Shown piece by piece: positions 12,113 to 20,209 of a stretch of 44,972 bases of DNA. The notes beneath the pieces are model-generated. The model did no database searches. It saw only the letters and a program-made list of their open reading frames with translations, and was not told the DNA's origin. Numbering within the stretch: position 1 is the first letter of the stretch; every line of letters starts with the position of its first letter. Source of the stretch: JAJYQH01 sp036261615. GTDB taxonomy: Bacteria; Actinomycetota; Actinomycetes; Propionibacteriales; Propionibacteriaceae. The position numbers were made by a program, and so were the translations under genes. Where the stretch lies: positions 1 to 44,972 of the forward strand of contig DATAKK010000031.1 of the NCBI GenBank assembly GCA_036261615.1, in the 5' to 3' direction.

Positions 12113-12157
12113 CCCGAGCGCACTTTCGCTACTCCTGGCTCCGCTGAGGGCGAAGCG

Positions 12158-12568
12158 TCACACCGCATCGAGGACCGCGAGCACCGCGAGCAGGTAGGCC
12201 CGCTCGGCGTCCACGTGCACGAATCGGCGTCCATCCTCGAGGGTGACGGCGAAGCCCCCGGCCGGTTCGCCGAGGGCCTCGAGGCGGGCGAACCGGACGC
12301 CGAGCAACTCGCGCAACTGGTCCTCCCGGGGCAGCCAGAGCACCTCGGAGGCGGCGATGCTGTCGAGCGCCCATTCGGTGGTGCCGTTGAACTTGATGAT
12401 GTCGCCGCCGATGGCCCGCTCGACGTTGATCGTCATCTCCGACACGACGAACACCGACTCGTCGAGATCACGGTCGGGGATGACGAACCGGTCGCCCGAC
12501 CGGGGGCGCCAGGCGATCCCGGCGGCGTCCGTCGCGGCCCGCAGGCGTCGGGCGTCGGCGATGTCCAT
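12158..12568 (-). CDS. Conserved hypothetical protein (actinobacterial, sometimes labelled CpaE-like)
   Basis: A 136-residue soluble protein with no transmembrane segment. Visible features are IAWRPRSGDRFVIPDRDLDESVFVVSEM-type sequence, then FNGTTEWALDSI and LWLPREDQLRELLG, a conserved pattern of small actinobacterial proteins that databases sometimes label pilus assembly CpaE; I see no Walker motif or receiver domain, so that name is not supported. ATG 12568 has GAGGGG six bases upstream and lies ten bases after the hpt stop, so it is in the tilS-hpt-ftsH transcription unit. Function unknown. Confidence 0.75.
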   Translation of the reverse strand: MDIADARRLRAATDAAGIAWRPRSGDRFVIPDRDLDESVFVVSEMTINVERAIGGDIIKFNGTTEWALDSIAASEVLWLPREDQLRELLGVRFARLEALGEPAGGFAVTLEDGRRFVHVDAERAYLLAVLAVLDAV

Positions 12569-12578
12569 GGGGTGCCCC

Positions 12579-13130
12579 TCAACTGTAGACGTGCGGGGCC
12601 AGGGTGGCCACGTCACGGAGGTTGCGGTAGCGCCCCGCGAAGTCGAGGCCGTATCCGACGACGAACTCGTTGGGGATGTCGAAGCCGACGTAGTTCACCT
12701 CGATGTCGACGGTGGCGGCGTCCGGCTTGCGGAACATCGTGAGGATCTCGAGGGACGCCGGCTGGCGGCTGCGGAGGTTGCTCACGAGGTAGCTGAGCGT
12801 GAGGCCGGTGTCGATGATGTCCTCGACGACGAGCACGTGCCGGCCCTCGATGTCGAGGGTGAGGTCCTTGAGGAACCGCACCACCCCGGAGCTCCGCGTG
12901 CCGGATCCGTACGACGACACGGCCATCCAGTCCATCGTGCAGTGGGTGGCCATCGCCCGGGAGAGATCGGCCATCACCATGATCGCGCCGTTGAGGACGC
13001 CGACGAGCAGCACGTCGCGACCCGCGTAGTCGGCATCGACCTGGGCGGCCAACTCGGCCACCCGGGACTGCACCTGCTCATCGGTGAAGAGCACGTGGTC
13101 GATGTCGTCGGCAATGTCTGCGGCTCGCAC
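12579..13130 (-). CDS. hpt: Hypoxanthine phosphoribosyltransferase
   Basis: A 183-residue type I phosphoribosyltransferase of purine salvage (hypoxanthine/guanine plus PRPP to IMP/GMP). The PRPP loop VLVVEDIIDTGLTLSYL is clear, as are the GVLNGAIMVMADL and SSYGSGTRSSG segments and the C-terminal FVVGYGLDFAGRYRNL that contacts the purine. tilS lies 21 bases upstream, a pairing conserved in many bacteria. GTG 13130 has no Shine-Dalgarno; TAGCCT (13137-13142, minus strand) is six bases upstream, so a leaderless internal message is possible as well as read-through from tilS. Confidence 0.95.
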   Translation of the reverse strand: MRAADIADDIDHVLFTDEQVQSRVAELAAQVDADYAGRDVLLVGVLNGAIMVMADLSRAMATHCTMDWMAVSSYGSGTRSSGVVRFLKDLTLDIEGRHVLVVEDIIDTGLTLSYLVSNLRSRQPASLEILTMFRKPDAATVDIEVNYVGFDIPNEFVVGYGLDFAGRYRNLRDVATLAPHVYS

Positions 13131-13151
13131 CCGAGCAGGCTACCCCAGCGG

Positions 13152-14162
13152 TCACAGGCCCGCGACCGGCCCCGAGGGCCGCCACGCTCGCAGGCTGTCG
13201 CCCCGGCGTTCCACCCGGACGCCGCCCGGCAGGTGCAGTGGACCCTGCCCGCGCCAGTCGTCGAGCAGCGCGAGCACGGCGGCGACCTGCCGCTGGGGCA
13301 CCTCGGGGCACCCCGCCGCCTCCAGCCAGCCGCGGACCACCCGCGACCTCAGCGCGTCGGGAAGGCCGGTCGCGTCGGCGACCGCGAGCAGGTCGCCCCG
13401 GACCACCCGGGTGGACGCCTCGAGGGCGAGGGCGTCGAGCGCGTCGGCGTCCGAGCGGGCGAGGGCGGCGGTGCGGGCGAGGGCCTCCACCACCCGGTCG
13501 CCGAACACCTCGACGAGCGCGGGCATCGCCGTCGCCCGGACCGACGAGCGGAGGAACCGCGGGTCGCTGTTCGCCGGGTCGTCCCAGACCTCGATGTCCC
13601 TCTCGCGGCACGCTTCCCGGAGCAGCGCGCGGCGCAGGCCGAGGAGGGGGCGCACCACCTCCGCACCCTGGGGGACACTGGCCGCCCGTTCGGGACGCCG
13701 CACGGCCATGCCCGCGAGCGATCTGGTGCCCGAACCCCTGGCGAGCCCCAGCAGCACGCTCTCGGCCTGGTCGTCGAGGGAGTGGGCGAGCCACACCTCC
13801 TCGACGGGGCGTCCGCTCAGCGGCGCGGTGAGCCACAGCGCCCGGTGCCGGGCCGCCCGGGCGGCGGCTTCGAGCCCCTCTCCCCCGCTCGACACGTCGA
13901 CGCGCACGACCTGCACCGGCAGGCCGAGCCGCTCGACCTGGCCGGCCACCCGTTCGGAGTGGGCGGCGGAACCGGGCCACAGCCCGTGGTCGACGACGAG
14001 CGCCTCCACGAGGTGTCCCGCGCCCGTGTGCGCCACAGCCGCCGCCAGCGCCATGGAGTCGGCGCCACCGGACACACCGACCCGCACCGGCCGGTCGCCG
14101 AGGGCCGAGGTGACGGCCCGCACCACCGCGAGGGACGCCGGTCCGAGCGCGCGCCGGGCCAT
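13152..14162 (-). CDS. tilS: tRNA(Ile)-lysidine synthase
   Basis: A 336-residue N-type ATP pyrophosphatase that modifies C34 of the AUA-reading tRNA(Ile) to lysidine, an essential decoding step. The PP-loop SGGADS is at 31-36; ALVVDHGLWPGS, LAHSLDDQAESVLLGLARGSG and a FLRSSVRATAMPAL segment are typical of TilS. It has the short actinobacterial C-terminal region rather than the full E. coli domains. Its ATG shares one base with the stop codon of the zincin gene (TGATG), and it precedes hpt. Confidence 0.93.
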   Translation of the reverse strand: MARRALGPASLAVVRAVTSALGDRPVRVGVSGGADSMALAAAVAHTGAGHLVEALVVDHGLWPGSAAHSERVAGQVERLGLPVQVVRVDVSSGGEGLEAAARAARHRALWLTAPLSGRPVEEVWLAHSLDDQAESVLLGLARGSGTRSLAGMAVRRPERAASVPQGAEVVRPLLGLRRALLREACRERDIEVWDDPANSDPRFLRSSVRATAMPALVEVFGDRVVEALARTAALARSDADALDALALEASTRVVRGDLLAVADATGLPDALRSRVVRGWLEAAGCPEVPQRQVAAVLALLDDWRGQGPLHLPGGVRVERRGDSLRAWRPSGPVAGL

Positions 14163-15175
14163 CAGCCGTGCACCCTGGCCACCCAGTCGTCCGGGTGCGC
14201 GATCTCGGCGGGGACTGGCAGCAGATCGGGCGCGGTCCACACGGCGTTGAGACCCGGGACGCCGACCCGCCCGATGACCCGGCGACAGAAGGCGGCGCCC
14301 TCCCGGTACTGCGCCAGCTTCCGGTCGAGCCCGAGCAGCCGTCCGAGCTGCGAGGCGAGCATCGTGTGGGTGCGGCGGTGCTCGAAGCGCCTCCGGATCT
14401 CCGCGAGGCCCGGGATCGCGGCCTCGCCGGCCCGGTCCATCATGACGTCGGCGTGCCCCTCGAGGAGGGCCATCACCGCGTTGGCCCGGTCGAACAGCGC
14501 GCGCTGGGACGGTGACCGGAACCAGTCGTCGACGCGGCCGCCCGACCGGGTGGGGCGGGCCCGACCGGCGAGATCGCGGACGACGTCGGCGAGGCCGCGT
14601 TCCTCCTCGTCCTCGAGCAGTTCCGCCACGATCGCCCGCACGTGGGCCGGCAGCCACGGCGCCGCCGCGAACTGCAACCGGTGGGTCTGCTCGTGCAGGC
14701 ACACCCAGAGCCGGAACTCGTCGGGGTCGACGCCCAGGGCGAGCTCGGCGTCGGCGACGTTGGGAGCGACGAGGTAGAGGCGCCCGGGCCCGGTGAACGG
14801 GTCGAACTGTCCCAGCACCCGGGTGGCGAGCACCGCGAGCACGGCCCCGATCTGAGCGCCCAGCGCGGCGCCGGTCACCCGCTGGGCCATCGTCGGGCGC
14901 CGGCGGCCCGGTTCCAGCCCCTCGACGAGGACGCCGGCCAGGTGCGTGTTCGCCCGGATCCAGCCGGGTCGGTCGACCACGAGCTCCAGCGGGTCGGGCG
15001 GCGCGGGGAGCTGGCTGGCCTCCTCGCCGAGAGGGACGGCCCTGCGCGCGGCGTCCCGGAGGCCCGCGACGAGGCGGTCACGACGACCGGCGTCGAGCAC
15101 CGGCCCCGGCCGCACCAGCCGGCGTCCGGTGGCCTCGGCGACGTCCCAGTCGATCAGCGGCAGGTCGGCTGTCAT
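14162..15175 (-). CDS. Zinc-dependent metalloprotease-like protein (DUF2342 / zincin_2)
   Basis: A 337-residue protein of the actinobacterial zincin_2 family. It carries CLHEQTHRLQF with an HExxH zinc site at 161-165 and a downstream EGHADVMMD that can supply the third ligand. Members are sometimes annotated as coenzyme F420 biosynthesis-associated, only because of gene neighbourhood in some genomes; nothing F420-related is seen here. The conserved position between dacB and tilS suggests co-expression. ATG 15175 overlaps the dacB stop (ATGA). No signal peptide, so cytoplasmic. Substrate unknown. Confidence 0.85.
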   Translation of the reverse strand: MTADLPLIDWDVAEATGRRLVRPGPVLDAGRRDRLVAGLRDAARRAVPLGEEASQLPAPPDPLELVVDRPGWIRANTHLAGVLVEGLEPGRRRPTMAQRVTGAALGAQIGAVLAVLATRVLGQFDPFTGPGRLYLVAPNVADAELALGVDPDEFRLWVCLHEQTHRLQFAAAPWLPAHVRAIVAELLEDEEERGLADVVRDLAGRARPTRSGGRVDDWFRSPSQRALFDRANAVMALLEGHADVMMDRAGEAAIPGLAEIRRRFEHRRTHTMLASQLGRLLGLDRKLAQYREGAAFCRRVIGRVGVPGLNAVWTAPDLLPVPAEIAHPDDWVARVHG

Positions 15176-16638
15176 GAGCAGCCACAGCCTGCGATCGCGC
15201 CCGAGACCTGGTCGAGGTAGGTGCTCATGTTCCAATCATTGGTGCCGACGCTCGTCTTCGTGACCTTGGTGCCCGGGCTGGCCCCGTTGACGAGGAACGC
15301 GAAGGCGAGCAGGGCGCCGCTCTCGGTGCGGACGTAGCCCGCGATGCTGGAGACGTGGGTGAGGGTGCCGGTCTTCGCGTGCACCTGCCCCCGACCGGGG
15401 GTCGCCCCGGTGACGTAGAACCGGGAGGCGAGGGTGCCGGTGACGCCGGCCACGGGGAGCCCGTCGAGCAGCGGCCGGAGCTCGGGGCGCGAGGCGGCCA
15501 GCCGGATCAGCGCGGTGAGCTGGGTGGCGGTCACCGTGTCGGCGCGCGCCAGCCCCGACCCGTCGACCATGTGCACCCCGTCGAGCTGAATGCCGAGACG
15601 GCTCACCTCGTGCTCGACGGCGTCCACGCCCCCGGAGAAGGTGGCCGGGCGTCCGGCGGCCAGGGCGACCTGGCGCAACAACACCTCGGCCGCGGAGTTG
15701 TCGGACTCGAGCAGGGTCCGCTCGACGATCGTCGCCAGCGGCCACGACTGCACCTGGGCGAGGGTCGCGGCGTCCGGGGGTGCGGTGACCCGGCCGGGGG
15801 CCGAGTCGCGCACGGTGATCCCCTGCCGGGCGAGCTGGGTGGCGAAGGTGTGGGCGGCGGTGGCGGAGGGGGTGCGGGTGAACCGCTTGGTCTTCGGGTC
15901 GCGCCCCTGGTCGATCCACAGCGGGCTGATCGTGGCGACCTGGTCGCGGTACCCCGACGGCCACGCGGCGTTCCACGAGGGCCCGGTGAACAGGGAGTCG
16001 TCGTAGCCGAGGGTGACCGTCGTGATTCCCCGGGCCTTGAGCGCGGACGCCGTCTCGGCCGCCAGCGTCGCCGAGGTGACCGGCGTCGGGTAGGTCGCGG
16101 AGCCGGACGACGCGTCGCTGGCGAGATAGGGGTCGCCGCCCCCGACGAGGATGATGTTCCCGGGCGCCGGGCTGACGACCCGGGTGGTGAACCGGTGCCA
16201 GGGCCCGAGCTCCTCGAGGGCGGCGGTCATGGTGAGCAGCTTGAGGGTAGACCCGGGCATCATCGGGGTGGCAGCGCGGGAGTCGTAGAGCACCGACCCG
16301 TTGGTGAGGTCGGTGACCTCACCGCCGACGGCGCCCAGCCGGGTGGTCGGCACGGCGGCGATCCGCCGGGTGAGGCTGGCGGCGTCCGGGATGACCCCCG
16401 AGCCGGCGGGGACGGCGGGGCCGATGACCCCGGCAGTCTGGCCCGCGGACGCCGGCGACGAGGGGGACCCGAGGGCGGTCGGGGTCCGCCCGGCGTCCGG
16501 TGCGGAGGAGCCGGCCAGGCCGGGCAGCACCTGGGGGCGGACGGCGACCAGAATGATCGCGCAGGCTGTCAGAACGGCGACGACGGTGAGCGTCGCGACC
16601 GGCCAGGAGAGCCAGCCGGCGACGGTTTTGCGGCTCAC
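15172..16638 (-). CDS. dacB: D-alanyl-D-alanine carboxypeptidase/endopeptidase (PBP4, DacB)
   Basis: A 488-residue class C penicillin-binding protein (peptidase S13) that trims peptidoglycan stem peptides. An N-terminal membrane anchor/signal segment (residues about 11-33) is followed by an Ala/Ser/Pro-rich linker. The active-site motifs are in order: SxxK as PGSTLKLLT (Ser130, Lys133), SxN as SDNSA, and KTG as HAKTGTLTH. It heads the leftward zincin-tilS-hpt-ftsH-fol series. GTG 16638 has GAGG five bases upstream. Divergent from ppa, with a 90-base shared upstream region. Confidence 0.93.
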   Translation of the reverse strand: MSRKTVAGWLSWPVATLTVVAVLTACAIILVAVRPQVLPGLAGSSAPDAGRTPTALGSPSSPASAGQTAGVIGPAVPAGSGVIPDAASLTRRIAAVPTTRLGAVGGEVTDLTNGSVLYDSRAATPMMPGSTLKLLTMTAALEELGPWHRFTTRVVSPAPGNIILVGGGDPYLASDASSGSATYPTPVTSATLAAETASALKARGITTVTLGYDDSLFTGPSWNAAWPSGYRDQVATISPLWIDQGRDPKTKRFTRTPSATAAHTFATQLARQGITVRDSAPGRVTAPPDAATLAQVQSWPLATIVERTLLESDNSAAEVLLRQVALAAGRPATFSGGVDAVEHEVSRLGIQLDGVHMVDGSGLARADTVTATQLTALIRLAASRPELRPLLDGLPVAGVTGTLASRFYVTGATPGRGQVHAKTGTLTHVSSIAGYVRTESGALLAFAFLVNGASPGTKVTKTSVGTNDWNMSTYLDQVSGAIAGCGCS

Positions 16639-16728
16639 GCGACCTCTTGACTTACCGATACGCTTCTCCCAGTAGACCGTGCGCGCCGAGGCGCACCATG
16701 GCCCCGACCACTATAGAGAGAGCCTCCC
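16639..16728. promoter_or_regulatory. Divergent dacB / ppa promoter region
   Basis: A 90-base gap. On the plus strand TATAGA (16712-16717) is a -10 candidate for ppa, giving a leader of a few bases; GAGAG lies before the GTG. The inverted repeat GTGCGC / GCGCAC (16679-16684 and 16691-16696, six-base loop) sits where a -35 or an operator would be. TTGACT at 16647-16652 has no good partner. Confidence 0.4.
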
Positions 16729-17289
16729 GTGTCTGAAGAATTCCGTACCGTACCGGTGACCAAGCTCCCTGACTCCCTGACCTTCGACGTCACCGTCGAG
16801 ATCCCGCGGGGCACCAAGAACAAGTACGAGATGGACCACAAGACCGGGCGCATCCGCCTCGACCGCACCCTGTTCACGTCGACGCAGTACCCGTACGACT
16901 ACGGCTTCATCGAGGGCACCCTGGGGGCCGACGGCGACCCGCTCGACGCGCTGGTGATCTGCTACGAGCCCACCTTCCCGGGCTGCCTCATCCAGTGCCG
17001 CGCGATCGCGATGTTCCGGATGAAGGACGAGATGGGCGGCGACGACAAGGTGCTGTGCGTCCCCACCGCCGACCACCGTCGCGACTACCTCACCGACCTC
17101 AGCGACGTCCCCGACTTCCTGCTGCTCGAGATCGAGCACTTCTTCACCGTCTACAAGGACCTCGAGCCCGGCAAGAGCGTCGAGGGCGCCGCCTGGACCG
17201 ACCGCGCTCAGGCCGAGCAGGAGATCCAGAACTCCTTCGAGCGGGCCAAGGGCACCCCCTTCGAGCACCACCACGTCAACCTGCTCTGA
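16729..17289 (+). CDS. ppa: Inorganic pyrophosphatase (family I)
   Basis: A 186-residue soluble family I pyrophosphatase. The signature aspartates are in DGDPLDALV; the N-terminal VEIPRGTKNKYEMDHKTG and YPYDYGFIEGTLG, and KVLCVPTADHRRDY downstream, form the magnesium-pyrophosphate site. It pulls biosynthetic reactions forward by hydrolysing pyrophosphate, including that made by hpt, pyrE and FolP-type reactions nearby. GTG 16729 starts the MSEEFRTVPVTKLP sequence. The C-terminus ends in EHHHVNLL, with a His-rich patch often seen in bacterial family members. Palindromic repeats follow the stop codon. Confidence 0.97.
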   Translation: MSEEFRTVPVTKLPDSLTFDVTVEIPRGTKNKYEMDHKTGRIRLDRTLFTSTQYPYDYGFIEGTLGADGDPLDALVICYEPTFPGCLIQCRAIAMFRMKDEMGGDDKVLCVPTADHRRDYLTDLSDVPDFLLLEIEHFFTVYKDLEPGKSVEGAAWTDRAQAEQEIQNSFERAKGTPFEHHHVNLL

Positions 17290-17310
17290 CGTCTCACCCT
17301 CGGCGCCGCT

Positions 17311-17415
17311 GATCGCCCCCGGTTCCGTGCCCGGGGCGGGCGATTTCGACGCTGGGGCGGGCGATCTCTGCCGTTTTGACGTCGAGATCGCCCGCAAAAG
17401 CAGAAATCGCCCGCC
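17311..17415. repeat. Four-unit palindromic element, copy 1 (type GGGGCGGGCGATYTC)
   Basis: Between the convergent ppa and DUF1028 genes. Units: GGGGCGGGCGATTTCGAC (17333-17350), GGGGCGGGCGATCTCTGC (17354-17371), then inverted GTCGAGATCGCCCGC (17381-17395) and GCAGAAATCGCCCGCC (17400-17415). Unit 1 pairs with unit 3 through its TCGAC end and unit 2 with unit 4 through its CTGC end, so alternative folds exist. A further inverted half, GATCGCCCCCGG (17311-17322), can pair with unit 1. The element is nearly identical to 37371-37455. It could serve as a bidirectional terminator, a protein-binding array, or a short mobile repeat. Confidence 0.85.
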
Positions 17416-17474
17416 GCTCGATGAAACGAGGGGGTGACTGTCCGGGTGCGAGCGCCGCAGCGACCCCGGGCCGC

Positions 17475-18122
17475 TCAGTCGTCGCTGAGCAGTTCGTCGG
17501 CGCGCCAGCGTCCGAGCAGCACCGCGAGCTCGCGGATGGCGTCGGGGTGGTCGTCGATCCGCAGGTCGACCTCGAGTTCCGGCCACTCCGTGTCGGGCAC
17601 GGTGTGCGGGGCGGTCATCACCGCGGCACTCTGACGCCCGCGGCGGTCGCCGCCGGCGGCGTCCCCCGCCAGCAGGCAGTCGACGAGCAGGGTGGCGAAG
17701 TCGTCGTCGTGCTCGACGCCCGCCCGGAACCGGTCGCGCATCGCCTCGAGCACGTCCGGGCCGGTGAGCGTGTTGCCGACCACCACCAGCCCCGGTTCGA
17801 CGATCTCACCGGCCCACGGGTCGGTGTCGACGCCGGTGTGCGCGGTGGCGTCGCCGCCGGCGGAGAGCAGGCCGACCTGACGCGTCTGGAACGCGAGGTC
17901 CATCGCCTCGAGGTCCTCGAGCACCTCCTCCACCGTGGCCCCCCGCCGGAGTCCCCGGAACGCGGCGTGCTTGAACGCCCGGTTCGTCCACGCCTGGGTG
18001 GCGATCGCGCCGACGCCGGGCGCGATGGCCGGCACGTAGCGTCCGACGCAGAACGTGCGGGTGGCCGTCGCGACGCCCAGCGATGAACCGTCGGGGCTGA
18101 GCGCCACGATGCTGAAGGTCAT
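17475..18122 (-). CDS. DUF1028 family protein (Ntn-hydrolase-like fold)
   Basis: A 215-residue protein that starts MTFSIVALSPDGSSLGVATAT and contains VGAIATQAWTN, AFQTRQVGLLSAGGDATAHTG, and GLVVVGNTLTGPDVLEAM, the standard DUF1028 pattern. The family is predicted to have an Ntn-hydrolase fold and to be linked with peptide or amide hydrolysis; no reaction is established. It is divergent from a gamma-glutamyltransferase, also an Ntn hydrolase, across about 70 bases, which supports a common substrate class (inference). Start: ATG 18122 matches the family; an alternative ATG at 18134 adds four residues. Confidence 0.85.
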   Translation of the reverse strand: MTFSIVALSPDGSSLGVATATRTFCVGRYVPAIAPGVGAIATQAWTNRAFKHAAFRGLRRGATVEEVLEDLEAMDLAFQTRQVGLLSAGGDATAHTGVDTDPWAGEIVEPGLVVVGNTLTGPDVLEAMRDRFRAGVEHDDDFATLLVDCLLAGDAAGGDRRGRQSAAVMTAPHTVPDTEWPELEVDLRIDDHPDAIRELAVLLGRWRADELLSDD

Positions 18123-18193
18123 GCCCCTCATCATGGACGCCGCGACGGGCCGCCGCCAGGGTGGTCACCCCGGGGGCCGGTAGCGTGACCGGC

Positions 18194-20017
18194 ATGAGCG
18201 CCAGCATTCTCGGGACCTTCGGCACCGTAGCCAGCACCCACCAGCTCGCCACCGCGGCGGCGATGTCCGTGCTCGACCGGGGCGGCAACGCGATCGATGC
18301 GGCGGCCGCCGGCGCGTTCGTGCTGCACGTCGTCGAGCCGCACCTCAACGGGCCGGGTGGGGACGCCACCATCCTCGTGAGCGTCCGGGGCGGCACTCCC
18401 CGGGTGCTCTGCGGGCAGGGACCGGCGCCTGCCGCGGCCGGTGCGGCCGCGTACCGCGACCTGGGACTCGACCTCGTTCCCGGCACCGGACCGCTCGCCG
18501 CCGCGATCCCGGGCGCGGTGGACGCCTGGCTGCTCGCCCTGCGCGACCACGGGACGTGGCCGCTCGCCGACGTGCTCGCCCCGGCGATCGACGTGGCCGA
18601 GCGCGGACACTTCCCGCTCGCCCGCATCGGCGACGTCGTCGAGCGGATGCGGGCCCACTTCTCCGAGCACTGGCCGACCTCGGCCGACTTCTACCTCGGC
18701 GCACCACCGCGACCGGACCGGCTGTGGCGCAACCCGCGCCTGGCCGCCACCTGGCGGCGGCTCATCGACGAGGCGGCACGCGCCACCGGCGACGGTGACG
18801 GACGCCGCGAGCGCGAGATCGACGCCGCCCGCCGGACCTGGAAGGAGGGGTTCGTCGCCGAGGCCATGGTCGACACGGCGCGGCGTCCCACCCGCGACTC
18901 CAGCGGCTCCGACCACAGCGGCTTCCTCACCCGGGACGACCTCGCCGGCTGGTCGGCGTCCTGGGAACCGACGGTCAGCCACTCGTGGGGGCCGTGGACC
19001 ATCCACAAGGCGGGCGCGTGGACCCAGGGTCCGGCGTTCCTCCAGCAGGCGGCCCTGCTCGCCGACGTCGACCCCGCCGACGCGGACGCCGCCGACCCCG
19101 CCCTCGTGCACCGGATCGTCGAGGGGGCCAAGCTCGCTCTCGCCGACCGCGACGCCTGGTACGGCGACGACGCCCCCCTGCCGTCCGGCTTGCTCTCCGA
19201 CGGCTACGCCGCGTCGCGTCGCGGCCTCGTCGGCGACTCCGCCCGCACCGACTGGCGTCCGGGCGCACCCGACGGCGTCCGGCCGCACCCCGCCGCGCAC
19301 ATCGCCCGGCTGTTGGGCGGCGACATCGAAGCGACGTCGGACGCCGGTGCGGGCGAGCCGACCTTCCGGGGGCCGACGATCGACACCGAGGGCGTGGCGG
19401 CCGACGGGAAGACCCGCGGGGACACCTGTCACATCGCGGTCACCGACCGCTGGGGCACGGTGGTGGCCGCCACTCCGTCCGGCGGATGGCTGCAGTCGAA
19501 CCCGGTGATCCCCGAGCTCGGCTTCCCGCTCGGCACCCGGCTGCAGATGTGTTGGCTCGACGACGGCCTGCCCAACTCGCTGGTGGGCGGGCGGCGTCCG
19601 CGCAGCACGCTGAGCCCGACGATCGCGGAGTTCGAGGGCCGGGTGACGGTCGGTTTCGGCACGCCGGGCGGCGACCAGCAGGACCAGTGGACCTTCAACA
19701 CCTTCGTCCGCCTCGCCCACGCGCTGGCGACGACCGGACGCCTCGACCCGCAGGCCGCCATCGACGCGCCCCAGTGGCACACCGACCACCTCATCGCGTC
19801 GTTCTGGCCGCGGGGGTTCGAGCCGGCCTCGCTCGCGATCGAGGCGGACGCCGGCGAGGCCGTGATCGCGGGGCTCAGGTCACGGGGGCACGACGTCCGG
19901 GTGGCTCCGGCCCGGAGCCTCGGCCGGGTCTGCGTCGTCGGGAGGGACCCGCGCTCTGGCGCCCTCGTCGCCGGGGCGAGCACCCGCGGCGGCCAGGGAC
20001 ACGCGACCGGACGCTGA
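18194..20017 (+). CDS. Gamma-glutamyltransferase family protein
   Basis: A 607-residue Ntn hydrolase of the GGT family. The N-terminal half has VASTHQLATAAAMSVLDRGGNAIDAA and NGPGGDATILV; the precursor is expected to cut itself before Thr411 in RGDTCHIAVTD, freeing the nucleophile. The usual TTH becomes TCH: the catalytic Thr is kept but the next Thr is Cys. RRPRSTLSPTI and GTPGGDQQDQWTFN in the small subunit bind the substrate carboxylate. There is no signal peptide, so it appears cytoplasmic, unlike E. coli GGT. TAGCGT (18181-18186) is seven bases before the ATG with no Shine-Dalgarno, so it may be leaderless. Exact substrate (glutathione, gamma-glutamyl amides, or acyl amides) is open. Confidence 0.88.
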   Translation: MSASILGTFGTVASTHQLATAAAMSVLDRGGNAIDAAAAGAFVLHVVEPHLNGPGGDATILVSVRGGTPRVLCGQGPAPAAAGAAAYRDLGLDLVPGTGPLAAAIPGAVDAWLLALRDHGTWPLADVLAPAIDVAERGHFPLARIGDVVERMRAHFSEHWPTSADFYLGAPPRPDRLWRNPRLAATWRRLIDEAARATGDGDGRREREIDAARRTWKEGFVAEAMVDTARRPTRDSSGSDHSGFLTRDDLAGWSASWEPTVSHSWGPWTIHKAGAWTQGPAFLQQAALLADVDPADADAADPALVHRIVEGAKLALADRDAWYGDDAPLPSGLLSDGYAASRRGLVGDSARTDWRPGAPDGVRPHPAAHIARLLGGDIEATSDAGAGEPTFRGPTIDTEGVAADGKTRGDTCHIAVTDRWGTVVAATPSGGWLQSNPVIPELGFPLGTRLQMCWLDDGLPNSLVGGRRPRSTLSPTIAEFEGRVTVGFGTPGGDQQDQWTFNTFVRLAHALATTGRLDPQAAIDAPQWHTDHLIASFWPRGFEPASLAIEADAGEAVIAGLRSRGHDVRVAPARSLGRVCVVGRDPRSGALVAGASTRGGQGHATGR

Positions 20018-20152
20018 GAGTTGGGGCGAGACCCGACCGTCCGGACGCCGACGCCGTCCACCGCCCGGGGGGCGTCGAGAACGCCCGCCCCGGGGAGCGC
20101 GGGGCCGCTGCGAGTTCGGAGGAGCTCCGGGACAACCGCCGGGACACAGCAC

Positions 20153-20180
20153 CGGCGGCCCACCCGAGGGTGGACCGCCG
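20153..20180. terminator. Hairpin between convergent GGT and fba genes
   Basis: CGGCGGCCCACCC (20153-20165) pairs with GGGTGGACCGCCG (20168-20180) with one mismatch and a tight loop. It lies 30 bases downstream of the fba stop and 136 bases downstream of the GGT stop, so it is probably the fba terminator and may work both ways. No T tract. The rest of the 192-base gap (20018-20209) is GC-rich with short self-complementary runs near 20062-20100 but no gene. Confidence 0.6.
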
Positions 20181-20209
20181 ATTCGATGTGAGGGGTCGGA
20201 GCAGGACGA

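Noticed and set aside
12158..12568. Label as a CpaE pilus assembly protein
   Set aside because: No ATPase or receiver motifs and no tad/pilus genes nearby; kept as hypothetical.
14162..15175. Role in coenzyme F420 synthesis for the zincin gene
   Set aside because: The label comes from neighbourhoods in other genomes; no F420 genes are present here.
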